This document shows positions 43,904 to 52,761 of a stretch of DNA of 64,000 nt, one piece after another. The number at the start of each line of letters is the position of its first letter. The stretch's first letter is position 1. Both the position numbers and the translations under genes were made by a program. The stretch is from an uncultured Butyrivibrio sp. (GTDB lineage: Bacteria; Bacillota; Clostridia; Lachnospirales; Lachnospiraceae): the NCBI RefSeq assembly GCF_947169445.1, contig NZ_CAMVPU010000021.1, positions 1-64,000 on the forward strand, written 5' to 3'. The notes beneath the pieces are model-generated. The model saw only the letters and a list, made by a program, of their open reading frames with translations. It was not told where the DNA came from and ran no database searches.

Positions 43904-45090
43904 GTCTTGATCCCCAATAAAATATCAATGTAATGCGACATTCCCTCATCAAGAGTAAATGCCTTTTTAAAGCCAATTTTTTTCAGATCCTCCGGATTTA
44001 AAACCTGAGTGCTAATAGGTGAGCTAAGGCTCTTTTCACGGCTGTCGGCTTCTTTTGTCTTAAGAGTCACCTTAGCCTTATCAGCAATAAGCTGAGCAAG
44101 CCCCCTAATGGTAATGATATTATCTTCCGAACAGATATCTACAACTCTGTCAGTAAAATCTCCCCCATCTGATGCTCTATCAGCCAGCATAGCACTCACA
44201 ATCCCGGCTGCAGCATCTGCAACATAGTTATACGATCTTAGCTGCAATCCCGGGCTGTTTAAAACAATATCCTGCCCGGCAATTGCCATCTTGGCAAACT
44301 GGACATGCGCCCTGTCATCTCCATCTGTTATGCCCGGCCCAAAGGTGTGGCACGGTCTTACAACTAACGTTTCCATTTCAGAGCCTGCTTTGTCCATTTC
44401 TTTTTCCAAGTACAAAAGACACAAAGCTTCAGCTGCTGCCTTACTCACCGGATAACTTGCACGTGCCCCCTTTATGTCTACAGTCCGAGAAACCTTCAAG
44501 AGGTATCGATCAAGATCTCCGCTGATATATTCCTTCTTCCAGTGTTCTCTTTCTTCTTCGCTTAAGGAATACACCTCACCGGAAGATATATATAGAAATT
44601 TATGACAACCATGCAAGGCGGCATATTGCAACAGCTTATAAGTACCTGCTATATTTCCATAAACGGTTTCGTCCGGATGGTCTACAAAAGCTGATGGATA
44701 CGCATTTCCCGCGGCGTGAATAACATAGTCCACCTGTAGGTCAGGAAGCTTATCAAAAGATTCCCTCTCCAAAATATCGATTTGTGCATACAAGATTCTG
44801 CTTCCAGCCTCATCAGCGTTGATTGCATTATAATGGTCAAATCTGTCTCTAAGCTTTCTCTCAGATCTTCCGCATACAACGATACTGGTAGTAGTGCCTA
44901 TTCCAGACACCTTATCGTGAAAGTAGTTGGCAAGCATGTCAACAATAAATGAACCTATAGTACCTGTAGCGCCAGTCACCAATATGGTGCTGCCCCTTAG
45001 CTCATCAATTCCTATTGTATGCTCTGCCGCAGTTTGAAGATCCTGCAAATAAATAGCATTTTCATATATTTTTACAAATTCTTTTTCCAC
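43900..45090 (-). CDS. NAD-dependent epimerase/dehydratase (extended SDR)
   Basis: 396 residues from the GTG at 45090, chosen because GGGAG lies 6 bases upstream; an upstream GTG at 45117 would overlap the previous gene by 13 bases with a weaker site. LVTGATGTIGSFIVDML binds the dinucleotide, HAAGNAYPSAF and ISSGEVYSL follow, and YPVSKAAAEALCLLY supplies Tyr-x3-Lys. RPCHTFGPG is typical of sugar-nucleotide enzymes. A 40-residue segment precedes the Rossmann core. Next to an IspD-type cytidylyltransferase and LicD, it may act on a CDP-linked sugar or alditol; substrate unproven. Confidence 0.88.
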   Translation of the reverse strand: MEKEFVKIYENAIYLQDLQTAAEHTIGIDELRGSTILVTGATGTIGSFIVDMLANYFHDKVSGIGTTTSIVVCGRSERKLRDRFDHYNAINADEAGSRILYAQIDILERESFDKLPDLQVDYVIHAAGNAYPSAFVDHPDETVYGNIAGTYKLLQYAALHGCHKFLYISSGEVYSLSEEEREHWKKEYISGDLDRYLLKVSRTVDIKGARASYPVSKAAAEALCLLYLEKEMDKAGSEMETLVVRPCHTFGPGITDGDDRAHVQFAKMAIAGQDIVLNSPGLQLRSYNYVADAAAGIVSAMLADRASDGGDFTDRVVDICSEDNIITIRGLAQLIADKAKVTLKTKEADSREKSLSSPISTQVLNPEDLKKIGFKKAFTLDEGMSHYIDILLGIKT

Positions 45091-45104
45091 TAAATGCTCC
45101 CAGC

Positions 45105-45818
45105 CTATTTTAGCCACTCACTTCTCTTACTTATCAAAAGAGCCTTGAAGATATCTATGTCATCCACTGTAGTAAGCTTAATGTTCTTCTCGGAGCCTCT
45201 TGAAAAGAAGACTTCTTTCCCCATTTCTATCATGAGTGTGCAGGAAGCTATTGAACCGCTTATTCCCTTCTCAAGGGCCTGCCTGTGAATCTCGCAGATA
45301 TCTCCAAGCCTAAAGCCCTGTGGTGTCTGAGTTCTCTTTAGGTTATCTCTTGGATAAGCGCTTGATGACTTTTCGCCATCTTCTGTAGTAAGCATGGCTT
45401 CTGCACAGGGGACAGCTGCAATTGCATTGCCAAACTGCTTCGTCTTCATTATGCAATCGGATATTATCTCAGCTGAAACCATGGGTCTGATGGCATCATG
45501 TACCAGGACTATGTCATCACTATCAAAATACTTTTCCAGTTCAAATACACCATTTCTGATGGAAGCCTGTCCAGTTTCTCCTCCGCAGGCAATATGCTCA
45601 AGCTTAGAAATATTAAACTGCCTTGCATAGGCCTGAAGCATAGGTTCCCATCCTTTAACGCATACAACAGCGATGGAATCTATCTCCGGGTGGCTCTGAA
45701 ATGCCTCCAGCGTGTATACAATGACCGGCTTTTCATTAACTGTCAAAAACTGCTTGGGAATATCCTGATGCATTCTTTCGCCGGTTCCTCCGGCAATTAT
45801 AAGTGCTATTGTCTTCAT
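45105..45818 (-). CDS. IspD/TarI-type cytidylyltransferase
   Basis: 237 residues from ATG 45818 (GGAAGG 5-7 bases upstream). LIIAGGTGERMHQDIPKQFL is the CTP loop, HDAIRPMVS and IKLTTVDDIDIFKALL complete the family pattern. Unlike the gene at 1455 it has AGGTGERM and an extended C terminus, closer to ribitol-5-phosphate cytidylyltransferases. It lies 18 bases after licD and before an SDR gene. CDP-ribitol or another CDP-alditol is the likely product, inferred mainly from this company. Confidence 0.85.
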   Translation of the reverse strand: MKTIALIIAGGTGERMHQDIPKQFLTVNEKPVIVYTLEAFQSHPEIDSIAVVCVKGWEPMLQAYARQFNISKLEHIACGGETGQASIRNGVFELEKYFDSDDIVLVHDAIRPMVSAEIISDCIMKTKQFGNAIAAVPCAEAMLTTEDGEKSSSAYPRDNLKRTQTPQGFRLGDICEIHRQALEKGISGSIASCTLMIEMGKEVFFSRGSEKNIKLTTVDDIDIFKALLISKRSEWLK

Positions 45819-45836
45819 GGACACCTTCCATTTCCA

Positions 45837-46709
45837 TTATCTCGCAATAATATTCACGTGCATTGGGACCTGTTCTTCTTTTGGTGGAAGACTCATATAA
45901 TCCCCGTAGGTCTTAGATAGCCACCTATCATGCATCTTGGGAATAGGAAACTCCTTTCCTCTAATAAATGCTGTATCATGGCCAAGGACAAGGTGCTCCG
46001 CATCAAAATCAAGTCCCCAGTACTTAGGATTCTGCTGCTCATTTGAGATAAAAAGCATTCGCCTTACGTCGTTATTCTCATCTCTAAGTGAAGCTTCCTC
46101 TACCTTGGATATTCCACCTTCCACCTGCACTTTCTTATACATCTGTGCTATCTTTTTAAAAGGAATGAATGCTCCTATATGTGGAAGTATCCAGGCAGCG
46201 ATCTTCATAATGCCCTTGAATTTACTGTAATCCACATATGGTCTGTGGCCCATGGCCAGTGAATATAATAGTTGTAGCCGTAGAAGCTGCCATTTATGTC
46301 GCTCAGCCTCCACATCAAACACAAAAAGATCCAGTGTGGGATGCGAATACCTGTTTTCGTAGAACTCTTCTGCACCATAGGAAGTTTTCTCATAGGTGAT
46401 AGAGGTGTCAGCTATCTTGGAAATAAAATCAAAAAACTGCGGATATCGTTCAAAAGGATGTAGTTTAAATCTCTCATCCGCCTCTTTTTCAAAAACTTCA
46501 ATAAAACGTTCATAGTCTTTTCTAAGAAAGAGAATATCCACATCATCATCCCATGGGATAAAATCCTGATGTCTTATAGCTCCTAAAAAAGTTCCGCCGT
46601 GAAGGTAGTAATTAATACCATGCATTTTACATATTCTATCCACTTCACAGAGCATCTCAAAATCTGCATCATGGACTCTGTCCAAATAATCCTGTACTTG
46701 CCTATCCAT
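45837..46709 (-). CDS. LicD family phosphotransferase
   Basis: A 290-residue LicD/fukutin-type nucleotidyltransferase-fold enzyme. INYYLHGGTFLGAIRHQDFIPWDDDVDI contains the GGTFLGAIR and DDDVD catalytic motifs (about 30-55). RYSHPTLDLFVFD and the C-terminal GKEFPIP...WLSKTYGDYM complete the family. Such enzymes move phosphocholine or phospho-alditol from a CDP donor to a glycan. With the cytidylyltransferase 18 bases downstream, a complete donor-plus-transfer pair is encoded. Confidence 0.92.
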   Translation of the reverse strand: MDRQVQDYLDRVHDADFEMLCEVDRICKMHGINYYLHGGTFLGAIRHQDFIPWDDDVDILFLRKDYERFIEVFEKEADERFKLHPFERYPQFFDFISKIADTSITYEKTSYGAEEFYENRYSHPTLDLFVFDVEAERHKWQLLRLQLLYSLAMGHRPYVDYSKFKGIMKIAAWILPHIGAFIPFKKIAQMYKKVQVEGGISKVEEASLRDENNDVRRMLFISNEQQNPKYWGLDFDAEHLVLGHDTAFIRGKEFPIPKMHDRWLSKTYGDYMSLPPKEEQVPMHVNIIAR

Positions 46710-46711
46710 GC

Positions 46712-47497
46712 TTATCCCTCTTTTACTTCCGGGTCCATATAAATATTATAGCCATGGATAGTAGTCACTAGTTTAAGCCCAAGATTTTCAAGATTCTCAT
46801 CTATTTTGCGCTCCTCAGACAGAACAATATAACTGCATTTTGTCTCTCTGGTGGCCTCCAAAAGAGCCTTTGCATCAATTATCTCAGGCTTTTCCATAAC
46901 CTCATAAACAGGATTGTAGTAATCCCACTGGGTTACCACCATTTCCCTTCCATAGGGCATGAGAATATCTGTATCATACTGTCTTACAAAGTGCACCAGT
47001 TCCGAAGGAAATGCAGCACGAACTCTCGGCTCGTCATCTGCAGGTGCAATAACATCGCAAATATCAATTACCTTCTGTGGAATGTGATACAGGTTTTCTG
47101 CAATCTGAACATGCTTGCTGGCATAAACAAGTGATCCTGTTGCAGCTATAACGGCCAGTATAAGAACAAGTGCTATTCTTTGATACATACTCTTTTTAAA
47201 AGAAAAAATCAGTTTGCAGGCAGCATAGCCGATAACCACATACATTGGTATAAGCCACATTAGTCTGTAATAGGTATCACTCCCCTCATCAAATGCGGCC
47301 ACAAATAAAATCTTTGTTATAGGGCACAAAAAGCCTATAAGTATGAGAAGCGGGGTAATTCCCAGCATTATTTTCTTTTTTAAGCTTTGCTCGGTTATCA
47401 CAAGATAAATGGCTGATGCAATGAACAGTATTAGAAGTGCACCATTTCCACCATATAATTTAAGTGAAACCCAGCATTCCATGAATATTCCGTACAT
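46712..47497 (-). CDS. Membrane protein, C-terminal half of a DUF6077-like unit
   Basis: 261 residues with about four helices in the first 140 (ALLILFIASAIYLVI, ILLGITPLLILIGFL-like, RLMWLIPMYVVIGYAACKLIF, ALVLILAVIAATGSLVY), then a soluble extracytoplasmic part with RAAFPSELVHFVRQYDTDILMPYGRE. The gene just upstream ends 7 bases before this start in another frame. The two together look like one larger glycan-related membrane protein seen in Lachnospiraceae, from memory. A GAGG site 5 bases before the ATG supports separate translation, so either a genuine split or a frameshift is possible. Confidence 0.65.
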   Translation of the reverse strand: MYGIFMECWVSLKLYGGNGALLILFIASAIYLVITEQSLKKKIMLGITPLLILIGFLCPITKILFVAAFDEGSDTYYRLMWLIPMYVVIGYAACKLIFSFKKSMYQRIALVLILAVIAATGSLVYASKHVQIAENLYHIPQKVIDICDVIAPADDEPRVRAAFPSELVHFVRQYDTDILMPYGREMVVTQWDYYNPVYEVMEKPEIIDAKALLEATRETKCSYIVLSEERKIDENLENLGLKLVTTIHGYNIYMDPEVKEG

Positions 47498-47504
47498 AAA
47501 TGCC

Positions 47505-48713
47505 TCACCTCATAAAAAGCCCAAGATAGACAAGAAGATATATCATATTAGGTATCACGCAGCAAACAGCTCCAATTACTGCCTTAAAATTTCTGGCAAA
47601 AAGAAGAAGCACCAGAGTAAAAAGTGCACACAGGCCGCTTCCGAAAATGACGCCCATTGAGCTGCATATTCCCGAGAACATATTGATAAGTGTCAGAAAA
47701 ATCCAGGGTGAAATTCTATATAACACTCTGGAATCAGAATACTCCTCATAGGATTCTGTCTTATTTCCACTCTTTTTCGAAAACCAGAATGTCTTCTGAC
47801 TATCTTCTAACATCCAGAGAAACACCCAAAAAATCAGCGGGAATACTAGATTACAAACCATCGCTTTCCCCTGCCAGGTCCTGGTCAAAAAGAATGTGGC
47901 GGGCGTATAAATAGACACATTTCCAAACATCATAAGGACGGAAATAATAACCATGAAAACAGGAATGATTTCCTGCCTTCTTCTAAATAGAATCCTTGCT
48001 ATCTCCACATAGGCAAGATAAACAAACGGAATGATAAGTAACGGTATCACGCTGTGGCTCATGATTGTAGCATGAACGCCGCAGATTCTGGCCATAAATG
48101 CAATCCACATAGTTATTACGGCAAGGGCATGTCTGATATCAAGTTTTGTGGAAGTTCCGATGTAGGGAAGGATTGTATTCATAACATCCGCCTGCTGTGC
48201 AAGGAGCGATTCCACGACATAATAGGCATCGTCACCATCAAAGCTTGACATGACTACAGCTAGCACAATCTGAAGAAGCAACAGCACAAAAAACACACCC
48301 CAATATATCTTGCTTTCCAGTGAATATGCCATTTTAAGCATTCTTGGGTCTGACCTTGGACTTAGAAGGTCCCTGGCTGAAGCATGAGTTTCTCCGGGGA
48401 AAAGAGAAAGATAGCCTTCTCCTCCTGTTTTCACAACCTGAAGACACCTGAACATACCAAGTATAGTCAGGATCAAAACAGCAATCAGGTAATACTTAGT
48501 GCAATAGGAAAAGGCATTATAGACATAGTGAAGCATACATGGTATTGCTATTACTTCAAAAACCGCAAAGTACACCATGTATCCCAGAATAAATGTAATT
48601 CCGATGGTGCGCCTCACAACAGGAAGCACACCATTAAATAAAACTCCGATAAAAAAAGGAATTACAAAAAGCCAGATTATTATCTTTAAAATTGACCACG
48701 CTACTAAAAGCAC
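47505..48713 (-). CDS. Polytopic membrane protein, N-terminal part of a DUF6077-like unit
   Basis: 402 residues, GTG start, about 10 membrane helices. A charged extracytoplasmic segment SSFDGDDAYYVVESLLAQQADVMN carries an acidic cluster after a helix, the layout of GT-C glycosyltransferases. It ends LLVYLGLFMR, immediately after a helix, and the next gene continues with further helices in a different frame. See the neighbouring entry for the split-gene question. It follows uridine kinase by 59 bases. No specific function can be named. Confidence 0.68.
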   Translation of the reverse strand: MLLVAWSILKIIIWLFVIPFFIGVLFNGVLPVVRRTIGITFILGYMVYFAVFEVIAIPCMLHYVYNAFSYCTKYYLIAVLILTILGMFRCLQVVKTGGEGYLSLFPGETHASARDLLSPRSDPRMLKMAYSLESKIYWGVFFVLLLLQIVLAVVMSSFDGDDAYYVVESLLAQQADVMNTILPYIGTSTKLDIRHALAVITMWIAFMARICGVHATIMSHSVIPLLIIPFVYLAYVEIARILFRRRQEIIPVFMVIISVLMMFGNVSIYTPATFFLTRTWQGKAMVCNLVFPLIFWVFLWMLEDSQKTFWFSKKSGNKTESYEEYSDSRVLYRISPWIFLTLINMFSGICSSMGVIFGSGLCALFTLVLLLFARNFKAVIGAVCCVIPNMIYLLVYLGLFMR

Positions 48714-48772
48714 TCTTTAATCCATCCCCAATAAACAAAATTGAAACTTTTTTCTACCCAAAAGCCAAATTC

Positions 48773-49402
48773 TTAGTTGGCATCACTGTTGAGCATCAGA
48801 TTCAAATGCTCCTGCAAAATACTGATACCTGTTACGTTCTCGCCACCACGAGGAATGATGATATCGGCATATTTCTTACTTGGTTCTACAAACTGCTCAT
48901 GCATCGGTTTTACAGTTTCAGAATACTGAGAAAGGATGGATTCTATACTCCTTGCCCTTTCTACCATGTCACGACGTATTCTTCTCATGAGCCTCTCATC
49001 AGCATCTGTTTCAACAAAGACCTTGATGTCCATAAGATCTCTAAGCTCTTTATTTTCAAGGATAAGGATACCTTCAACTATGATAACCTTCTTAGGAACA
49101 ACATGAACTGTAGCATCTGATCTGTTATGAACAGTGTAGTCATACACCGGCATATCTATTTCGATGTTGTTCTTCAGTTTCTTGACATCCTCTATCATCA
49201 GCTCTGTATCAAATGATTCAGGGTGGTCATAATTAAGCCTTGATCTGTCTTCAAAAGACAAGTCATTATGTGCCTTGTAATAAGAATCATGGCTGATAAC
49301 CACAATGTCATCGCCAAACTTCTCTTTGATCTTGCGCACAATAGTGGTCTTACCTGACGCTGTTCCTCCTGCAATTCCTACGATACAAATCTTATCACTC
49401 AT
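48773..49402 (-). CDS. udk: Uridine kinase
   Basis: A 209-residue P-loop kinase that phosphorylates uridine and cytidine in the salvage pathway. GIAGGTASGKTT (about 9-20) is Walker A, ISHDSYYK, NYDHPESFD, MPVYDYTVHNR, VIIVEGILIL and RRIRRDMVERARS are all typical. Length is normal. Its place within a surface-glycan region, 22 bases after an SGNH gene, could link pyrimidine salvage to nucleotide-sugar supply, but it may just be a passenger. Confidence 0.94.
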   Translation of the reverse strand: MSDKICIVGIAGGTASGKTTIVRKIKEKFGDDIVVISHDSYYKAHNDLSFEDRSRLNYDHPESFDTELMIEDVKKLKNNIEIDMPVYDYTVHNRSDATVHVVPKKVIIVEGILILENKELRDLMDIKVFVETDADERLMRRIRRDMVERARSIESILSQYSETVKPMHEQFVEPSKKYADIIIPRGGENVTGISILQEHLNLMLNSDAN

Positions 49403-49424
49403 AACTAATTCCTTTCATAAATAC

Positions 49425-50918
49425 TTAATCCACAATATACTCGTGGCCATAGGTTTTATAATATACATGTGACAAAATCTCACCCGAAAATTTGTCATAA
49501 GTTATTATCTGAATATCATGCCAGACATGCTGGTCATCGTAAAGGTAATTTATTTCCTCATTTTCTTTTGCATACAGAAATCTAAAAAGCTGTTCCACCG
49601 GTTGGTAAACCATAGTTCCAATGGTAGTCGATACTCCATCAATCATTTCTCCATCTGCTGCCTCGTAGGTTTTCCCGCTTTCCAGATCGTTTATCAGGAT
49701 ATATGGTCCACCGGTAGCTTCAATCTTATCAGTTCCGGAAATCCTCTTGATCAGACGCTTAATATTACCATCCTCAAAAGCCCCGGAGCCCTGATTGATG
49801 TATACAATACTGCTGACATTGTCCATAGCCAGCATCTCAAGCTGCTGGTACAGATTATAGCCGTCAGAGCTAAGGAACACAATCTCATCATTAAAACGCA
49901 AAGCACATTCATCATAATAGGAATAGGCTGCATCACCTCTGTGATCAGTCAGATCTCCATTTTCATAGAGCCATTCTCCCAGATATTCTGTGACTTTTTT
50001 GGCTCCCAGGGCATTTAGATGTCCCGGATCATTTAGGTCGGTATATATATCTATTATATCTGCATTTAGCATATTAATATAGGGAACTTCGTACATTCCT
50101 GCAATATCACCGGCACTTTTGGCAGCCATTTTATCCTCAGTTGTAGCGCAAAAAGGCAGGTATGTTACCAGAATTCCTATTCCGCGTCTTTGGCATTCAT
50201 CGATTATCTTCATGAGATATTCCTGCCCCACTGTGTGGGTAGAAAGTCCCTGCTCCGGCTCAGGATCCGCATACACCGTCGCACTCTTATCCACTTCATA
50301 TCGTATCTGTGCGCCGAACATTTTAGAAGAATTGTCGTCACCTGACAGCACAGCGAAATCTCTTTTTCCAAGCTCATTCCATCTGCTGTGGTAGACGATA
50401 AAATCAAAAAGAAACTCCTTCCTGATATCCTTATCGCTTATCAGGTCAGAAATAGCAGCAATCTTAAGCTTATCCAGTGGCCATGCATCCATATTGAGAT
50501 GGAGCTGTTCTATAGAAGAACTTCTCTCACTTTCACTGGTATTATCATACATAACATCAAGGTACTGATAATCTTTTTCCAGCATATAGGCATCAACCAC
50601 AACCCACTTGGGCTGGCAGTAGTTAAGAGCCTCGATCAGTTCCCAATAGGTTGCCTGCATCACAGAACCGTGACCTCCCATATTGTAGGAGGTATATCCA
50701 TAACTCTCATACAAATTCACAGGATTGATTCCGTTGATAACATGGGATGAGCCCATAAAAAGAACATCTATGTTGCCCTTTTTGGCCTGGTCAAAGAAGT
50801 CAGCATATTTCTCCGAGCTGTCTTTTCTTCGCACAACCATAGTCACCAGCAAAACACAGATGCTAAGTAACAATATAAAAAGAATTGCTTTAATCAGCCT
50901 AGTTATCCGGTCCTTCAT
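49425..50918 (-). CDS. Membrane-anchored SGNH-type protein with extra C-terminal domain
   Basis: 497 residues from ATG 50918 (AAGAGG upstream; a TTG 15 bases earlier has no site). One N-terminal helix (about 6-27), then an SGNH domain. DVLFMGSSHVINGINP (about 52) supplies the nucleophile Ser, and DPGHLNALGAKKV (about 292) the Asp-His pair. The last 190 residues, from EIVFLSSDGYNLYQQLEMLA onward, form a domain I cannot name. Likely an esterase or acyl-transferring enzyme acting on surface glycans; substrate unknown. It runs into udk. Confidence 0.75.
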   Translation of the reverse strand: MKDRITRLIKAILFILLLSICVLLVTMVVRRKDSSEKYADFFDQAKKGNIDVLFMGSSHVINGINPVNLYESYGYTSYNMGGHGSVMQATYWELIEALNYCQPKWVVVDAYMLEKDYQYLDVMYDNTSESERSSSIEQLHLNMDAWPLDKLKIAAISDLISDKDIRKEFLFDFIVYHSRWNELGKRDFAVLSGDDNSSKMFGAQIRYEVDKSATVYADPEPEQGLSTHTVGQEYLMKIIDECQRRGIGILVTYLPFCATTEDKMAAKSAGDIAGMYEVPYINMLNADIIDIYTDLNDPGHLNALGAKKVTEYLGEWLYENGDLTDHRGDAAYSYYDECALRFNDEIVFLSSDGYNLYQQLEMLAMDNVSSIVYINQGSGAFEDGNIKRLIKRISGTDKIEATGGPYILINDLESGKTYEAADGEMIDGVSTTIGTMVYQPVEQLFRFLYAKENEEINYLYDDQHVWHDIQIITYDKFSGEILSHVYYKTYGHEYIVD

Positions 50919-50995
50919 AAATCCTCTTATCAAAAATAATTACTATCAAAATGCGGTGCCCTGTATAAACTGCACCGCATTCATATTGAAAATTA

Positions 50996-52582
50996 TTAGT
51001 CTACCTCTACCTCATCCAAGGGCTCATTGGCTGTAGTATCACTCTCATGATACTCTTTTTCTGTGTTGACATTCCATACATTGCTTCTGTCCGGATTACC
51101 ACTCAAGATATTCTTAACAGCCTCAAAAGATGTGCACATGGAATGGTCAATGTTGTTGTACCTATGCTGTCCATTACGTCCAACGCAGTACAGATTATCA
51201 AAAGTATTAAGATAATCAATCAGTTTATCGATTTCCTCATAGGTATCAAAGTACGCAGGATAAGCCTTCTTAACCCTCTCCATATGATAATCGATAACCT
51301 CATCAGCACTTCCAATAAGGTTAAGAGTTACCATCTCGGCAATTGCCATCTTGGCAAACTCATCCTCAGTCATGTTCCACATTGAATCACCTTCAAAGCA
51401 GAAGTACTCAAGGCCTACCCACACTGTGTTCTCCAGATCTTTTACCAGATATGGTGACCAGTTGTTATAAATCTGGAAGCGTCCCATCTTAACAGTTCTG
51501 TCCTGAACATATACCCAGTTATCAGGAACTATATTGCCAATTGTCTTAATACTCGTCTTATTCTTAAGATTAAGCTTTGGAACAAGAACGCCAAGAGTCA
51601 TGTAGTCACGATACGGAAGTCCTGAAGCTATACGAAGCGGCTCCGCGGGAACATCATTCATTCCTTCAACCAGATCTTTCACCGGCATGGAACTGATAAC
51701 AATATCACCATCTATATCCACTTCCTGTCCATCCTGGAGATATGTCACGCCCTTGATGTGATTTCCATCCTTACGAATACCTGTTACTTTGGCATTCATT
51801 ATGATGGTTCCGCCAAGCTTTTTAATTTCTTCCGCGGTCACTTCCCAAAGCTGACCAGGGCCGAGCTTAGGATAGCTGAATTCCTCAATAAGAGATGTCT
51901 CAACCTTGCCATCCTGCTTACCTGTCTTTTTCCTGAAAGCATTTCTCAAAACTTCAAGAACAGATACTCCCTTAACACGCTGTGCTCCCCAGCTCGGATC
52001 GATTTCTGAAGGGTGTCTTCCCCAAAGATTTTCTGTATAATACTCAAAAAACATGGAATAGAGCTTTTTGCCAAATCTGTTGACATAAAAATCCTCAAGG
52101 GAATTCTCCTGCCTCTTGAAGATCATCGCATGCAGATATGAAAAGCCACATGCAATAGTTTTCAAAAGTCCCATGTTCTTAAAGGTCTCAACCTTAAGAG
52201 AAATTGGATAATCATAGAACTTGCGGTCAAAAAAGATTCTGGACACTCTGTTACGCCTGAGCATAACCCTGTCTGTCTTCTCAGGATCAGGGCCGCCTGG
52301 TGCCATCTTCATTGGGCGATCAAGAACTATGTCATCATAGGTAGGTGCTCCCTGAAGTGGAAGCATTTTCTGCCACCACTCATTGACCTCAGGTACCTTG
52401 GAAAAGAACCTGTGGCCACCCATATCCATTCTGTTTCCTTTATAATTCACAGTTCGTGAGATACCACCAAACTGCTCAGTTTCTTCAAAAACTATAACCT
52501 GATAATCTTTGGACTTGGTTAAAAGCTCATACGCTGCAGTAAGTCCTGCAGGTCCAGCTCCGATTATCAATGCCTTCTTCAT
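50996..52582 (-). CDS. FAD/NAD(P)-binding oxidoreductase, UDP-galactopyranose mutase/protoporphyrinogen oxidase-like
   Basis: 528 residues from ATG 52582 (AGAGGA 7 bases upstream). ALIIGAGPAGLTAAYEL binds FAD, followed by FEETEQFGGISRTVNY and MDMGGHRFFSKV. An amine-oxidase-like body and a C-terminal YCVGRNGQHRYNNIDHSMCTSFEAVKNIL close the fold. Members of this group are found in glycan loci and are related to UDP-galactopyranose mutase, but the mutase-specific residues cannot be checked here. It could form a furanose or oxidize a sugar nucleotide. It has its own promoter. Confidence 0.8.
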   Translation of the reverse strand: MKKALIIGAGPAGLTAAYELLTKSKDYQVIVFEETEQFGGISRTVNYKGNRMDMGGHRFFSKVPEVNEWWQKMLPLQGAPTYDDIVLDRPMKMAPGGPDPEKTDRVMLRRNRVSRIFFDRKFYDYPISLKVETFKNMGLLKTIACGFSYLHAMIFKRQENSLEDFYVNRFGKKLYSMFFEYYTENLWGRHPSEIDPSWGAQRVKGVSVLEVLRNAFRKKTGKQDGKVETSLIEEFSYPKLGPGQLWEVTAEEIKKLGGTIIMNAKVTGIRKDGNHIKGVTYLQDGQEVDIDGDIVISSMPVKDLVEGMNDVPAEPLRIASGLPYRDYMTLGVLVPKLNLKNKTSIKTIGNIVPDNWVYVQDRTVKMGRFQIYNNWSPYLVKDLENTVWVGLEYFCFEGDSMWNMTEDEFAKMAIAEMVTLNLIGSADEVIDYHMERVKKAYPAYFDTYEEIDKLIDYLNTFDNLYCVGRNGQHRYNNIDHSMCTSFEAVKNILSGNPDRSNVWNVNTEKEYHESDTTANEPLDEVEVD

Positions 52583-52632
52583 ACTTAATTCCTCTGTCTT
52601 CAATATGTTTTTGTTAAAATAACAACATAAGT

Positions 52633-52661
52633 AGTATACCTTAGTCTGTCCATATCTTCAA
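52633..52661 (-). promoter_or_regulatory. Promoter for the FAD oxidoreductase gene
   Basis: The minus strand has TTGAAG (52661-52656), a 17-base spacer and TATACT (52638-52633), about 50 bases before the start codon. Upstream at 52669-52679 is TGAACAGTAAC, the same 11-mer as the arm of the 6.9-kb element. Confidence 0.65.
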
Positions 52662-52685
52662 TCTATCATGAACAGTAACCATTAT

Positions 52686-52714
52686 TTCCTATTTCATATA
52701 AAAAGTGGTAAAAT
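52686..52714 (+). promoter_or_regulatory. Candidate promoter for the SGNH lipoprotein gene
   Basis: TGGTAAAAT at 52706-52714 is an extended -10 with TAAAAT; TTCCTA lies 17 bases upstream as a weak -35. The leader would be about 40 bases. It is divergent from the FAD oxidoreductase promoter, with the two -35 regions about 25 bases apart. Confidence 0.45.
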
Positions 52715-52761
52715 CACTATTAGTTTGATTTTTTAGATTCAAAAGAAAAGGTTGGAAAATT

